From Pseudomonadota bacterium (lineage in GTDB: Bacteria > Pseudomonadota > Gammaproteobacteria > Pseudomonadales > Pseudohongiellaceae): a stretch of 64,000 nucleotides of DNA. Below the pieces are notes generated by a model that saw only the letters and a program-made list of their open reading frames with translations, was not told the DNA's origin and made no database searches. Where the stretch lies: assembly GCA_027623555.1 (NCBI GenBank), contig JAQBSZ010000001.1, forward strand, positions 228,061 to 292,060. Direction: 5' to 3'. The position numbers and the translations under genes were made by a program. Shown here one piece after another: positions 17,476 through 26,099 of this stretch. Position 1 is the first letter of the stretch; each line of letters opens with the position of its first letter.

Positions 17476-17835
17476 CCTTCCGTCCCAACTAACCATCAGT
17501 ACAATCGGTAGATTGAAACTACCAAGATTAACAAGGAACGTTGGAACTCCTACTACAAGCAAAAACACCATGCTGAAATTCCAGGCTATTTTTAATAGTG
17601 ATCCTGAAAATTCATGTTTGGTTCGATCCCACACCCAAGCTAGTGCGAGTCCAAGTGCGAATGGAAACCCTAAAAAGAGCATGAAGAGTGGGTCATCCGC
17701 CGCACGAAATATATCCGTATTTTCATATATTGTCTGAAATTCCGGAAAAATAGAGATGGTAATAAAGTTAATAGAAATTGTAGCTACCAACATTGCTGCA
17801 CCGACTATTAGGCCGTTCCTAATAATTATTTTCAT
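17458..17835 (-). CDS. Small membrane protein of unknown function, 3' end inside a REP-like repeat
   Basis: 125 residues with three or four predicted membrane helices (about 7-27, 47-70, 83-103, 106-118) and a short basic loop WDRTKHEFSG. I do not recognise a family. The last residues, RGTLTT, and the stop codon are read from the right arm of the inverted repeat at 17410-17475 (GGGGACACTCACAACTTAA), so the natural C-terminus has probably been replaced when the repeat arrived. The reading frame is AT-richer than its neighbours and has no clear ribosome binding site. Confidence 0.6.
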   Translation of the reverse strand: MKIIIRNGLIVGAAMLVATISINFITISIFPEFQTIYENTDIFRAADDPLFMLFLGFPFALGLALAWVWDRTKHEFSGSLLKIAWNFSMVFLLVVGVPTFLVNLGSFNLPIVLMVSWDGRGTLTT

Positions 17836-18040
17836 ATTTTTATTGTAAGTGTATAAGTTACAAATAAGCCCCTCTGCTCCCCCAAATTATCCTTGCTTCT
17901 TCCATGGTGGCAACCTCTTCTTTTTTTAAGTTTCCAATGCCAAAGCATTTCACCATTTTATTTTGTGGTGGCCGCTCTCACATCGGACTCGCAGAAAACC
18001 ATACTCCAGGTGGCACCACTGTTGGTCTCGATGACCTGTT

Positions 18041-19063
18041 TCAATTGGCTAACGCGGGAACACGCACCAACACATAAGTAATATGGTCACCCTGGTTCGT
18101 CAAATATGCGTGTGGTATTTTGGCAGGGATGTGAAGTACGTCGCCGGCAGTCAAGGGAAATCTCGATCCGCCGTTGATCACGGCACCGGGTACGTTCGAC
18201 TCGCCGATCATCTCTCCTCCCACTAAAACTGTCCCCTGGCCACTCTGAACGAAAACGACATCGATAATATCGTTATGCAGCTCCGGCCAACCATCGCGGT
18301 CACGCCGGATGAATCGAAGGCGGTGCGAATTGCCACCCACGCCATAATCGGCCAGAGTCTCGCGGGATGAGCCATCGCTGCGCATTCGGGCAACAATATC
18401 CTCGTTCCTCTGTCCTAACTCCGCGGCTCGCCATAAACCGAAGCCCGGCGGATCAAGCATCGGGGCCTGACCGTCCGGGTTCTCTGTCACCGCGCCCCTG
18501 AATGCAGGGACTCTCACGAGGACATAGGTGATGTGCCCTGCACCTTCTATAAGGTAAGCGTGCGGAATCCCTGCCGGTATGCGAAGCACGTCTCCGGCTC
18601 CCACGGAATAGCGCGTACCACCGATGATTTCGGTCCCGATGTCACCCTCACGCCCTAACATTTCACCGCCGGCAAGGATTGTTCCCTGACCACTTTGAAT
18701 GTAGACATAGTCCTCGATGTTATCGTGCTGCTCTGGAAATCCATTCCTATCTCGGCGAATGAACCGGAAGCGATGGGATCTTAACGGAGTCAGGTAGTCA
18801 GCCAGCGTCTCCCGAGAGGATCCGTCCGCTCGAATTGTCCTGCCGAGTTGGGCGTTTCGCTGCTCGAGCTCCAATGCACTCCATAGGAGGAATCCCGGCT
18901 CGTTCGCTTTGACATTTGTTGTCGGCAATCCTGTTTCAGCATCAGATAGCGCCAGTTGCTGGCATGCCTGTAGGATAACCGCCACACAGATTGTAAGTGC
19001 GAGCGCTGAAAGCTTGGTGCATCGGACGGATGTGTGCGGTCGAGCCTTGGAGTCAGACATCAT
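18041..19063 (-). CDS. Lipoprotein with two tandem cupin domains
   Basis: 340 residues; start at ATG 19063 or the adjacent ATG 19060. The signal ends LQAC (Cys34), so the product is probably a lipoprotein. Residues about 55-190 and 205-340 are two copies of one domain: each has GFxLWxAxELxQRN, DGSSRETLADY, HRxRFIRRDRxGxPExHxxI, SGQGTxLxGGEM and GDVLxIPAxIPHAYLxxxxxHITYVLVRVPA. The last motif supplies the cupin His, and the HDN/HND region the first His pair equivalent. A related single-domain cupin is at 57772. The natural ligand is unknown. Confidence 0.82.
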   Translation of the reverse strand: MMSDSKARPHTSVRCTKLSALALTICVAVILQACQQLALSDAETGLPTTNVKANEPGFLLWSALELEQRNAQLGRTIRADGSSRETLADYLTPLRSHRFRFIRRDRNGFPEQHDNIEDYVYIQSGQGTILAGGEMLGREGDIGTEIIGGTRYSVGAGDVLRIPAGIPHAYLIEGAGHITYVLVRVPAFRGAVTENPDGQAPMLDPPGFGLWRAAELGQRNEDIVARMRSDGSSRETLADYGVGGNSHRLRFIRRDRDGWPELHNDIIDVVFVQSGQGTVLVGGEMIGESNVPGAVINGGSRFPLTAGDVLHIPAKIPHAYLTNQGDHITYVLVRVPALAN

Positions 19064-19266
19064 GCAGTACCGTATGGAATTCTAAGGGGCACTAATAGTT
19101 TAATAGCTTAAAGGTCATTGCGAATTAGGTGCCAAGTAAAATGGCAAGAGTTCTTCCCTGAACGATATCCGACAAGGCTAGTAATAAATGAAAATGTAGA
19201 ATTACCCAAATTATGGCCTCAAATCTGTGGGTGTCCAATTTAATTTTCAGAAACGGATATTATGTT

Positions 19267-19389
19267 TTAGCTAAGGTAGTGATTCACGATGGTTTCGTCG
19301 TTCATTTCCATATCAGCTAATAGATCATCGATATAACTGGGTATAAAAGATCCAATAAATCCTTCCGTGCCTCGATTCGGCAGGGCAAT
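19267..19389 (-). pseudogene. In-frame continuation of the flavin monooxygenase beyond its stop codon
   Basis: Directly after the TAA at 19390-19392 the same frame stays open for 40 codons, to a TAA at 19267-19269. The translation begins IALPNRGTEGFIGSFIPSYI and continues DDLLADMEMN. Flavin-containing monooxygenases of this type have a C-terminal block of the form GxEGFIGxxxxxYIDDLLxDM, so this is recognisable coding sequence, not chance. It shows that the gene upstream is interrupted by a nonsense codon, or that the codon is read through. Confidence 0.75.
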
Positions 19390-20679
19390 TTATGCCCAAT
19401 CATGGGTTCGGTCTATCTCTTGATTCATCACATCTCCAAAAGGTAATTTCAAAGTGCCATGTAAATGTTCGGATAACCAGTGCACTCCAACTTCAAAGGT
19501 AAGTGTGCAGGCAAATGACGATGCCTGACCAATAAAACCAAGATTGGGAACGGTAGGCGGCAGAATATGCCGATATAGTCGAATATATCCTTTGCCTGAG
19601 ATTTCCTGACTTATTTTGTCATTCAGAAACGGTGTTTCCTGTTGCCATCCAGTTGCAAAAATTACCAGATCAGCATCGAGCCTGGAACCGTCATCCAGTT
19701 CTATTCCTTTTTCTGAAAATTGCCTAACGGAACCACGAAGAACTTTTGCGAGCCCATAATTAACCACAGTAAAAAAATCACCGCCCACACCGACCTTCTC
19801 CATACCACTGGGTAGATTTTCTTTCGGGTCCAATTCCGGTGGAATCTTTAAATCTTTTCTCCATCCGGTTTCAGTAAATTTCCACCAGAGCCAGATCAGA
19901 GGTTTACCCAGACGATGAAACAACATTTTAACTTTACTGGAATGGTAGTATTTCAAAAAGAAAGTTAAAAATCTGGATGTTACTAAAAAATCGCCGGGGA
20001 TTTTCACACCAGGTAAATAACGTGGTGCCATCCACTGCGGTCTTCTAAAGACCAAGGTTGGAGAAACACCTTGTTGTGCCGCCCACGCTGCACAGTCATA
20101 CGCAGATTTACCGCCGCCGATAATGATGACTTTTTCTCCATTATTATAAGTAGACTCTGTTACTTCACTGGAATGTAGAGTTCTTCCTTTGAATTGTTCT
20201 TTAGCTTCTATCTCTGGAATTTTCGGTTTATGAAAAACCCCGTTACAAATCACAACAAAATCGAAGTCTCTCTTATCGATATTTTCCGTAGCTTGATATG
20301 TAACAGTTAAGCATTCAGGATTGTCCTGTGATCGGGAAACGTCAATAACTTCCGTGTTGCAAAATATTGAACTGCCAATATTGAAATGGTCTGCATATGC
20401 TTCCAGGTATTTATGGATATCCTCTGCATACGGGAATGTATCGACGTCATCAGGATAAGGAAAATCTGAAAATGCATAGGTATATTTTGAATTATTTGCC
20501 CGTAGTCCCGGATAAGCACGTGATGGTGACCAGTTTCCGCCAAGATTCGAATCTCTTTCATAAATAAAAACACGAACGCCATCTTCCAAAAACGTTTTCG
20601 CAGTCACTAGTCCGGCGATTCCGGCCCCAATAATACAAACATCTTTGTTCAAATTATTATTCATTTTGGTGGAGCTCAT
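19390..20679 (-). CDS. FAD/NADPH-dependent flavin-containing monooxygenase, truncated by an in-frame stop
   Basis: 429 residues from the ATG at 20679; upstream ATG codons (20709) and a downstream one (20664) are alternatives and none has a strong ribosome binding site. FAD-binding motif CIIGAGIAGLVTAKTF is at the N-terminus, and the NADPH-binding VIIIGGGKSAYDCAAWAAQQ in the middle. LVIFATGW is the typical C-terminal ATG motif. The family hydroxylates ketones, amines or sulfides. The stop at 19390 removes a conserved tail that continues in frame for 40 codons (19267-19389), so this may be a recent pseudogene. The gene is clearly more AT-rich than its neighbours, suggesting transfer. Confidence 0.8.
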   Translation of the reverse strand: MSSTKMNNNLNKDVCIIGAGIAGLVTAKTFLEDGVRVFIYERDSNLGGNWSPSRAYPGLRANNSKYTYAFSDFPYPDDVDTFPYAEDIHKYLEAYADHFNIGSSIFCNTEVIDVSRSQDNPECLTVTYQATENIDKRDFDFVVICNGVFHKPKIPEIEAKEQFKGRTLHSSEVTESTYNNGEKVIIIGGGKSAYDCAAWAAQQGVSPTLVFRRPQWMAPRYLPGVKIPGDFLVTSRFLTFFLKYYHSSKVKMLFHRLGKPLIWLWWKFTETGWRKDLKIPPELDPKENLPSGMEKVGVGGDFFTVVNYGLAKVLRGSVRQFSEKGIELDDGSRLDADLVIFATGWQQETPFLNDKISQEISGKGYIRLYRHILPPTVPNLGFIGQASSFACTLTFEVGVHWLSEHLHGTLKLPFGDVMNQEIDRTHDWA

Positions 20680-20737
20680 TTTGTATTCTAATAAGAATAT
20701 TATCTTCATAAACTATTAGAGTCCCCAAGGTCATGAA

Positions 20738-20773
20738 TCAGTTCGTCAGTGGCATAGGCTGCTGACGAACTGA
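20738..20773. terminator. 12-bp perfect stem-loop between two minus-strand genes
   Basis: TCAGTTCGTCAG (20738-20749) pairs exactly with CTGACGAACTGA (20762-20773) around a 12-base loop. It lies 58 bases beyond the stop codon of the cyclase gene and upstream of the monooxygenase gene. No T-run follows on the minus strand, so it may stabilise the 3' end of the mRNA instead of terminating intrinsically. Confidence 0.6.
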
Positions 20774-20831
20774 CTCTTAAAGCGCTGCTTGGTTTTCTTA
20801 GCTTGTTGGTTTTCTTTTATGGGGCGCAATC

Positions 20832-21917
20832 TTAAAACGTAGCGTGCGCATTAAACGGGCTGGCAGTGCCGCCTTTTATGGGATTGATCTGGATCGAAGT
20901 CATGAATTCCCAACGACCCAGGCGCTTGGCGACTTCCGCCACGTCTTTCATATAACCGTTGTCAACAATTGGCAAACCCAGATTCACCTGGGTGAGTTGA
21001 TGAACAGGTCTGTTAATACCTGCTACACCGGATGGTTGTACATCATTGGCCGCATCACTTATCAGTATGGCGATGTCACGTTCCTTCAACCAGGGCAATA
21101 CTGATGCATGCAGACCGGCACCGCCTTGCCCATAAGCCCATGGACCCTCGGCGTCGCGCTTCGCCCACCGGCCACCGCGAATAAACAGGGCATCGCCACT
21201 GCCGATCTTAACGCCGGCAAATTCTTCCCAGGCTTCCAGGTCTTCCACATAAATTGGTGTGCTGGGTTCCAGCCAATCAACCCCTCGCAGCAAAGGCATA
21301 TCGACCAATATTCCACGGGTAACGTAGGAGGTTCCCATTCGGTCGATGGCCAGGTCTTCACAGCCGGAAGAAGTCAGGTTTTGTGGATAGCCATTGAAGA
21401 TGATGTATTCACCATTTACTTCAGTGCGGTAGTGGCACAGTGCATCGACGTGCGACATCATGCCGTCATGTAATTCAAACTGCACCCCATCCATTGCGAA
21501 AGTGGGCTCTTCGCCATCTTTAACTCGCACTGGCGTAACTTCTCCGTTTCTCATTTCAAGATTAGTCATCCAGTGCTCGTAGTCACCAAAAGCCTGGCTA
21601 TCTATAGCCTTCTCTTCGATGACGAAATGCTGCAGGGTTACTGTCTCACCCGTCAGCACCAATGCGGCTGCCTGGCGCGTCTTCTCTGGGGTAATCAGGT
21701 TCAACGTGCCACGCTGGTCATCAGGCCCCCAACGTCCCCAATTGGATAATTCATCCTCCCACTGCTTCAAGATTTCCAGCGTAACCAAGCGTGCTGGGAG
21801 CTGAGTTGATGGGTGTGCCTGAAATTGCTGAGCGGCAGAAAACCCGATCAGGCTTGCGGGCAATAAAATTAATAGAGTTTTCCAAATTGAATATTGATAT
21901 CCAGGTATTTTTCTCAT
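20832..21917 (-). CDS. Cyclase family protein (kynurenine-formamidase-like metal hydrolase), exported
   Basis: 361 residues. A signal peptide (about 10-30) ends FSAAQ. The cyclase fold (PF04199) is shown by WGRWGPDDQRGTLNLITPEK and the metal-binding SHVDALCHY (His156, Asp158, His162), followed by GILVDMPLLRG and DALFIRGGRW. The family includes kynurenine formamidase, isatin hydrolase and polyketide-type cyclases; substrate is not predictable. An exported version is unusual. It is transcribed away from the TetR gene at 22076, and both share an operator-like palindromic region at 22017-22062, so TetR probably controls it. Confidence 0.85.
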   Translation of the reverse strand: MRKIPGYQYSIWKTLLILLPASLIGFSAAQQFQAHPSTQLPARLVTLEILKQWEDELSNWGRWGPDDQRGTLNLITPEKTRQAAALVLTGETVTLQHFVIEEKAIDSQAFGDYEHWMTNLEMRNGEVTPVRVKDGEEPTFAMDGVQFELHDGMMSHVDALCHYRTEVNGEYIIFNGYPQNLTSSGCEDLAIDRMGTSYVTRGILVDMPLLRGVDWLEPSTPIYVEDLEAWEEFAGVKIGSGDALFIRGGRWAKRDAEGPWAYGQGGAGLHASVLPWLKERDIAILISDAANDVQPSGVAGINRPVHQLTQVNLGLPIVDNGYMKDVAEVAKRLGRWEFMTSIQINPIKGGTASPFNAHATF

Positions 21918-22016
21918 GGGCTTACCCTTTGTGGAAATAGATAGTTGATTTCAAGTGAAATGTATCGATGTGTGCCAAATATTACTTTTCTAACAACCAT
22001 CGCTGTTCCCGAAACC

Positions 22017-22062
22017 TTGACATGTCAGATGACAGGTTGCAACATGTCGTCTGACATGTCAA
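22017..22062. promoter_or_regulatory. Operator-like palindromes between cyclase and tetR genes
   Basis: TTGACATGTCAGA (22017-22029) is repeated as its exact inverse TCTGACATGTCAA (22050-22062). Each arm itself contains the 10-base palindrome TGACATGTCA, and a third ACATGTC lies between at 22042-22048. It ends 13 bases upstream of the tetR ATG and overlaps its leader (GGAGGA at 22065-22070). This looks like a multi-site operator for a dimeric TetR regulator controlling both directions. Confidence 0.75.
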
Positions 22063-22075
22063 ACGGAGGAAAAAC

Positions 22076-22714
22076 ATGTTAAATGAAGTAGAACAGAACA
22101 CATCAAACGCAGGAAAACAGCCAGAAAAACCGCTAGTTGCTCCCGATCGCAAAAAGCAAATACTCCTGGAAGCGGTCGAGATCATTGCAACAGAAGGCTA
22201 CGCAAAGCTGTCGATGCGAGCTCTGGCGCGCGCAAGCGGCATAACACTGGGTGCACTGCAATATCATTTCCGTACTTGGGAAGAGATGCTCCGAGCGCTG
22301 TCCGCCTTCATTATTAAGGAGTACGAAGAGTCTTGGGTTGACACGAATTCCAAAGACAGCGCGCCTACCCTGCAAGTTGTCATGCGGACTCTGCTAAAGG
22401 ATGCGCCTGGTTTGGCGTTTCAATCTGATAAGTTGTACCCACAATTGTGGGCGATGGCTCAGGTCGAGCCGACAATGAAGGAACTGCAGTGTGAGATCTT
22501 TGATCAGTACGTTGATGGGGTAGAAAAGCTGCTAGCAAATCTCCACAGCCAGGCACCGCGAGCAGAAGCAGTGGCAATTGTCTCGATGCTTGAAGGATCA
22601 ATGTTGTTCAGAGGTGAGCCGTACAACTGGAAGGTTGATGCTGATGAGGTTTATGACGCCATTATCGGATTCATTGATGCAAAGTATGGCAAACAGAAAA
22701 ACCAATTGAGTTAA
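22076..22714 (+). CDS. TetR/AcrR-family transcriptional regulator
   Basis: 212 residues; GGAGGA lies five bases upstream of the ATG. The helix-turn-helix domain covers about residues 25-72 (ILLEAVEIIATEGYAKLSMR, ARASGITLGALQYHFRTWEE). The all-alpha C-terminal domain is divergent, as usual, and gives no ligand. It is divergent to the cyclase gene and followed after 64 bases by the haem/copper monooxygenase-like gene, so its regulon may include cyclase, monooxygenase, TPR and cupin genes (20832-26549). Confidence 0.88.
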   Translation: MLNEVEQNTSNAGKQPEKPLVAPDRKKQILLEAVEIIATEGYAKLSMRALARASGITLGALQYHFRTWEEMLRALSAFIIKEYEESWVDTNSKDSAPTLQVVMRTLLKDAPGLAFQSDKLYPQLWAMAQVEPTMKELQCEIFDQYVDGVEKLLANLHSQAPRAEAVAIVSMLEGSMLFRGEPYNWKVDADEVYDAIIGFIDAKYGKQKNQLS

Positions 22715-22778
22715 GAAACAGATTTGAATACTGCAAAAACACTAGATTAGCAGACTAACAAATTAGAAGGCGAACATC

Positions 22779-24176
22779 ATGAACTACCCATGCAAAAATC
22801 TTTGTTCGATAACCAAGATATTCTTCCCGTTGGCAGCACTGCTCAGTGCTTCGGCAGGAGCTTTGGCGCAGTCGGCTGAAGCGCCGACTTATTACGGGGG
22901 AGCCCTTGATGCTTTAAGTCGCAACTGTGCCGAATGCCACCGGCCAGAAGGTCCTAATCTGGGCGGCGTACAAGCACCGTTTTCTGTCCTGAATTTTGAG
23001 GAAGCAAAAATTTGGGCACCATTGATATCCCTGCGACTGAAAGACGGGTCAATGCCTCCCTGGGGAGCACACCAACAACATCAGGGAACATTCAAGAACG
23101 AACGTTATATATCTGATGAGGACAAGCAGCTGCTGATCGGCTGGGTTGAGGCAGGCGCACTTGAAGGTGATGCCAAGGATCAGCCTGGTGCTGATGAACT
23201 CGCTCTTAGCGCACCGGCGAATGAGCCTACCCTGGCACCGGACGGATCCATGTGGTGGATGGGAGTGCCCGATGCCACAGTTGCCTTTGCTGACCCGGTG
23301 CAGGTATGCGAAGAAGCAACAGATTGGCAACCGACGATACTCATGCACCGTACTGGCGGTGATTTGAGCAAGCATCAATGGGCTCAAGCATCAGAGATAC
23401 GGCCCGGCAGCTCCACAATGCACCACGGGACTTCCAACTATCTGGGCGTAGCCGTTCCTGGTCGTGGCCCACAGGTCTATCCAGATGGATGGGGCTTTCT
23501 TTTACCCGCAGATCCATTTATTACCCTGAATATGCACTATGCCAAGCAGTCAGGTCCTGGCACTGCTGTGGAAGATAACACCGTTGGAGGCTTCCTCTTC
23601 TATGAGCCGGGTGATGTAATCGATTACGTAGTTCAGAACACGATTCCGATGAACACGGACATTGTGATCCCACCAGGCGATCCCAACTACATGGCGACTC
23701 ACGAGCACACAATCGAGGAAGACATTCTCCTGCTTGCGCTGGCCCCTCATTCTCACTATCGAGGAAAAGCCGTCAAGCTTGAGCTGGAAATCGAAGGGGT
23801 AGACGAGCTGGAAACCCTGCTTTGGGTTCCCGACTACGACTTCAATTGGCAATTCCACTATGAGTACGAGGAACCGAGATTTGTTCCGGCCGGCGCGAAG
23901 ATGCATGTGACCTGGTGGTTTGACAACTCCGCCGACAACCTGGCGAACCCTGATCCTACGGCTGAAGTTCGTTATGGCCTTCGATCATCGGATGAAATGA
24001 TGAACGCCCGCTATTACTTCACCAAGGCAGAGCCCCAGGGAATTGTAGTTGGAGATGCAATTCCAGAATCCATACTCGCCCAGGCTCGCAGCGCGGAACA
24101 ATATTACCGAGGACAGCAGGCAGGCTGGGACACGAAAAATATAAGCCAACTATGTGGACCACAGGTAGCACCATAG
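22779..24176 (+). CDS. Exported haem-copper protein: cytochrome c motif plus copper type II monooxygenase-like domain
   Basis: 465 residues; GAAGG lies nine bases upstream. A signal peptide ends GALAQ. CAECH (Cys50-His54) is a single haem c site, with a likely axial Met in KDGSMPPW. The remainder resembles the copper type II, ascorbate-dependent monooxygenase fold (peptidylglycine hydroxylase/dopamine hydroxylase): MHHGTSNYLGVAVPG, ITLNMHYAK and LLALAPHSHYRGKAVKLE provide the histidines typical of its copper sites. Such cytochrome-fused versions are common in environmental bacteria but uncharacterised. The haem might deliver electrons to copper. Likely substrate and operon partners are unknown; it follows tetR. 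Confidence 0.8.
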   Translation: MNYPCKNLCSITKIFFPLAALLSASAGALAQSAEAPTYYGGALDALSRNCAECHRPEGPNLGGVQAPFSVLNFEEAKIWAPLISLRLKDGSMPPWGAHQQHQGTFKNERYISDEDKQLLIGWVEAGALEGDAKDQPGADELALSAPANEPTLAPDGSMWWMGVPDATVAFADPVQVCEEATDWQPTILMHRTGGDLSKHQWAQASEIRPGSSTMHHGTSNYLGVAVPGRGPQVYPDGWGFLLPADPFITLNMHYAKQSGPGTAVEDNTVGGFLFYEPGDVIDYVVQNTIPMNTDIVIPPGDPNYMATHEHTIEEDILLLALAPHSHYRGKAVKLELEIEGVDELETLLWVPDYDFNWQFHYEYEEPRFVPAGAKMHVTWWFDNSADNLANPDPTAEVRYGLRSSDEMMNARYYFTKAEPQGIVVGDAIPESILAQARSAEQYYRGQQAGWDTKNISQLCGPQVAP

Positions 24177-24220
24177 AGAACAGACCGCGCTAGTTCCTAC
24201 GCCTTGAAACTTACCAAGAA

Positions 24221-24258
24221 GAATAATCAGTAGAATTCTGATATCTCCTTCTACTTGA
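24221..24258 (+). repeat. 38-bp leader repeat, copy 1 (upstream of TPR gene)
   Basis: Begins GAATAATCAGTAGAATTCTG and continues ATATCTCCTTCTACTT. A near-identical stretch is at 26049-26085 in front of the cupin gene. This copy lies 73-110 bases before the TPR gene start. Shared sequences in equivalent positions suggest a common regulatory element or a segmental duplication. Confidence 0.65.
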
Positions 24259-24330
24259 TAACGAAAATGGAGTTTTACAGCTCAATCATGTACACACCGC
24301 AAGGGTATCAATAAAAAAAGAGGGAGGTCC

Positions 24331-25995
24331 ATGAGCGCTTGTAATCCATCTTATTTGACAATACTCGCCATCATGTCGCTCGTGGCGGCGTGCACCGAAA
24401 CCGGGGAGGTCATTCCTGGGGCTTCTGAGTCCGTTGCACTGTCTGCTGTAGCAGACGTGCTAGGTGAAGTTAGTTTCGACACGTCGTGCATACCCGAGGT
24501 TCGGGAAGAATTTAATGTCGCGGTCGCAATGCTGCATTCATTCGAGTTCGACGAATCCCGGAGGATGTTCGAGGACATCGCAGTTAAGGACCCGAACTGC
24601 GCGATGGCCCACTGGGGCATCGCCATGACCTACTATCACCCCTTGTGGGCTCCTCCTACAGTCGAGGAACTCACCCAAGGTGCCGCGTCAGTGGCAATGG
24701 CTCGGGACAAGGCAATCCGTGCGACCAAGCGCGAGCAGCTCTATATTGAGGCTATCCGCATCTTCTTCGATGACGCAGACGACTCGCTCCATCGTGAGCG
24801 GGCTCGCCGCTACGAGGAAGCGATGGCCCTGGTCTTCGAAGCCAACCCAATGGATCGCGAAACTGAGATCTTCTATCTGCTCGCAGGCCTTAGCAACGTT
24901 GATCCTACTGACAAGACCTACGCTATCCAGGATCGCATTGGCGCTGTGCTCGAGAAGTTGTTCATCGAAATGCCTAACCATCCCGGGTTGGCACACTACA
25001 TCATTCACAGTTACGACTACCCTGACCTGGCCGACCGAGCCGTTCACGCCGCTGATAGATATATCGAGATCGCCGAGACAATGCCACACGCGCTCCACAT
25101 GTCCGGCCACATTTATACGCAGCTCGGGATGTGGGACCGATCGATCCACGCGAACATTCTTTCCGTCGATGCTGCGCTGGAACGCGCCGCGATGTTTGGG
25201 CTGGGTGAGGGAACACAGAACGAGCTGCATTCGCTGGACTATCTGGTGTATGCGTACCTGCAACGGGGTGAGAATGATAAGGCGCAAGCGATAGTAGACC
25301 GTGTCTTGTCATTTAAAGAGCTCAACCTGAATAACGGAGTAATCGTATTCAATTCCAGCGCAGTTCCGGTCCGCTACGCAATGGAGCGACATGACTGGGA
25401 AACTGCGGCGGAATTACCATTTCTTACTGAAGTCGAAGCTGTCGGAGGGAACGATCAATCGATGAGTGCCGTAGCCCTGCGTTACTGGGCGCGTGTCATC
25501 GGAGCTGTTCGGAGCGACAAGCTCGAGCAGGCCGAAGTCGATTTTGCCGAGCTGGAAAAGATCGCTGTGGCCATGGCCCTGGACGAGCGGGCGTGGGGTA
25601 GGAACACCTCAGAAGTCTTTAGACTGCAAGCCGCGTCATGGCTCGCATTGGCGAAAGGCGAGCACAATCGTGCAGAACAGTTGATGAGAGCGGCAGCCGA
25701 CCTCGAGGATCAAACCGACAAAAGCAGCATCAGTCCTGGTCGTGTACTTCCGGCGCACGAGCAGCTCGGGGATCTTCTTGCGGAGCTGGACCGGCCGGAA
25801 GAGGCCCTGGCGGCCTATGAGGAATCAATGACCCATGCACCAGGGCGGTTCAACACCTATCTCGGGGCCGCTCGCGCGGCTGACGCCGCAGGCAAGACCG
25901 CGATGGCGCGTGATTACTATGAGAAACTGCTTGAGGTCGTCTCCGACCAGGGAGACCGTCCTCAGATTGCCGAAGCGCGCGCAGCGATAGATTAA
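24331..25995 (+). CDS. TPR-repeat lipoprotein
   Basis: 554 residues; GGGAGG lies just upstream of the ATG. The signal ends LVAAC, with lipidated Cys21. The mature protein is a series of TPR-like helical hairpins: FNVAVAMLHSFEFDESRRMF starts the first, then DPNCAMAHWGIAMTYYHPLW, FIEMPNHPGLAHYIIHSYDY, MPHALHMSGHIYTQLGMWDR, LDYLVYAYLQRGENDKAQAI, and a canonical C-terminal pair (about 480-550: EQLGDLLAELDRPEEALAAY and YLGAARAADAAGKTAMARDY). The histidine-rich HYIIHSYDY...HALHMSGHIY segment is characteristic of this family and might bind metal. It probably scaffolds periplasmic partners. It lies between the monooxygenase-like and cupin genes. Confidence 0.84.
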   Translation: MSACNPSYLTILAIMSLVAACTETGEVIPGASESVALSAVADVLGEVSFDTSCIPEVREEFNVAVAMLHSFEFDESRRMFEDIAVKDPNCAMAHWGIAMTYYHPLWAPPTVEELTQGAASVAMARDKAIRATKREQLYIEAIRIFFDDADDSLHRERARRYEEAMALVFEANPMDRETEIFYLLAGLSNVDPTDKTYAIQDRIGAVLEKLFIEMPNHPGLAHYIIHSYDYPDLADRAVHAADRYIEIAETMPHALHMSGHIYTQLGMWDRSIHANILSVDAALERAAMFGLGEGTQNELHSLDYLVYAYLQRGENDKAQAIVDRVLSFKELNLNNGVIVFNSSAVPVRYAMERHDWETAAELPFLTEVEAVGGNDQSMSAVALRYWARVIGAVRSDKLEQAEVDFAELEKIAVAMALDERAWGRNTSEVFRLQAASWLALAKGEHNRAEQLMRAAADLEDQTDKSSISPGRVLPAHEQLGDLLAELDRPEEALAAYEESMTHAPGRFNTYLGAARAADAAGKTAMARDYYEKLLEVVSDQGDRPQIAEARAAID

Positions 25996-26048
25996 ACAAA
26001 ACCGATTGAGCTACCTTCAATTGCGCAGGCCCAAAAAATTTCAAAGAG

Positions 26049-26085
26049 GAATATTCAGTAGAATTTTGCTATCTCCTTCTACTTA
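26049..26085 (+). repeat. 38-bp leader repeat, copy 2 (upstream of cupin gene)
   Basis: Begins GAATATTCAGTAGAATTTTG and continues CTATCTCCTTCTACTT, matching copy 1 at 24221-24258 in most positions. Here it ends only 14 bases before the cupin ATG and abuts the ribosome binding site GAGGAA (26088-26093). Confidence 0.65.
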
Positions 26086-26099
26086 ATGAGGAACTTGTT

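Noticed and set aside
24680..25294. Long frames on both strands within the TPR gene
   Set aside because: Shadow frames; the lipoprotein signal and TPR repeats establish the true frame.
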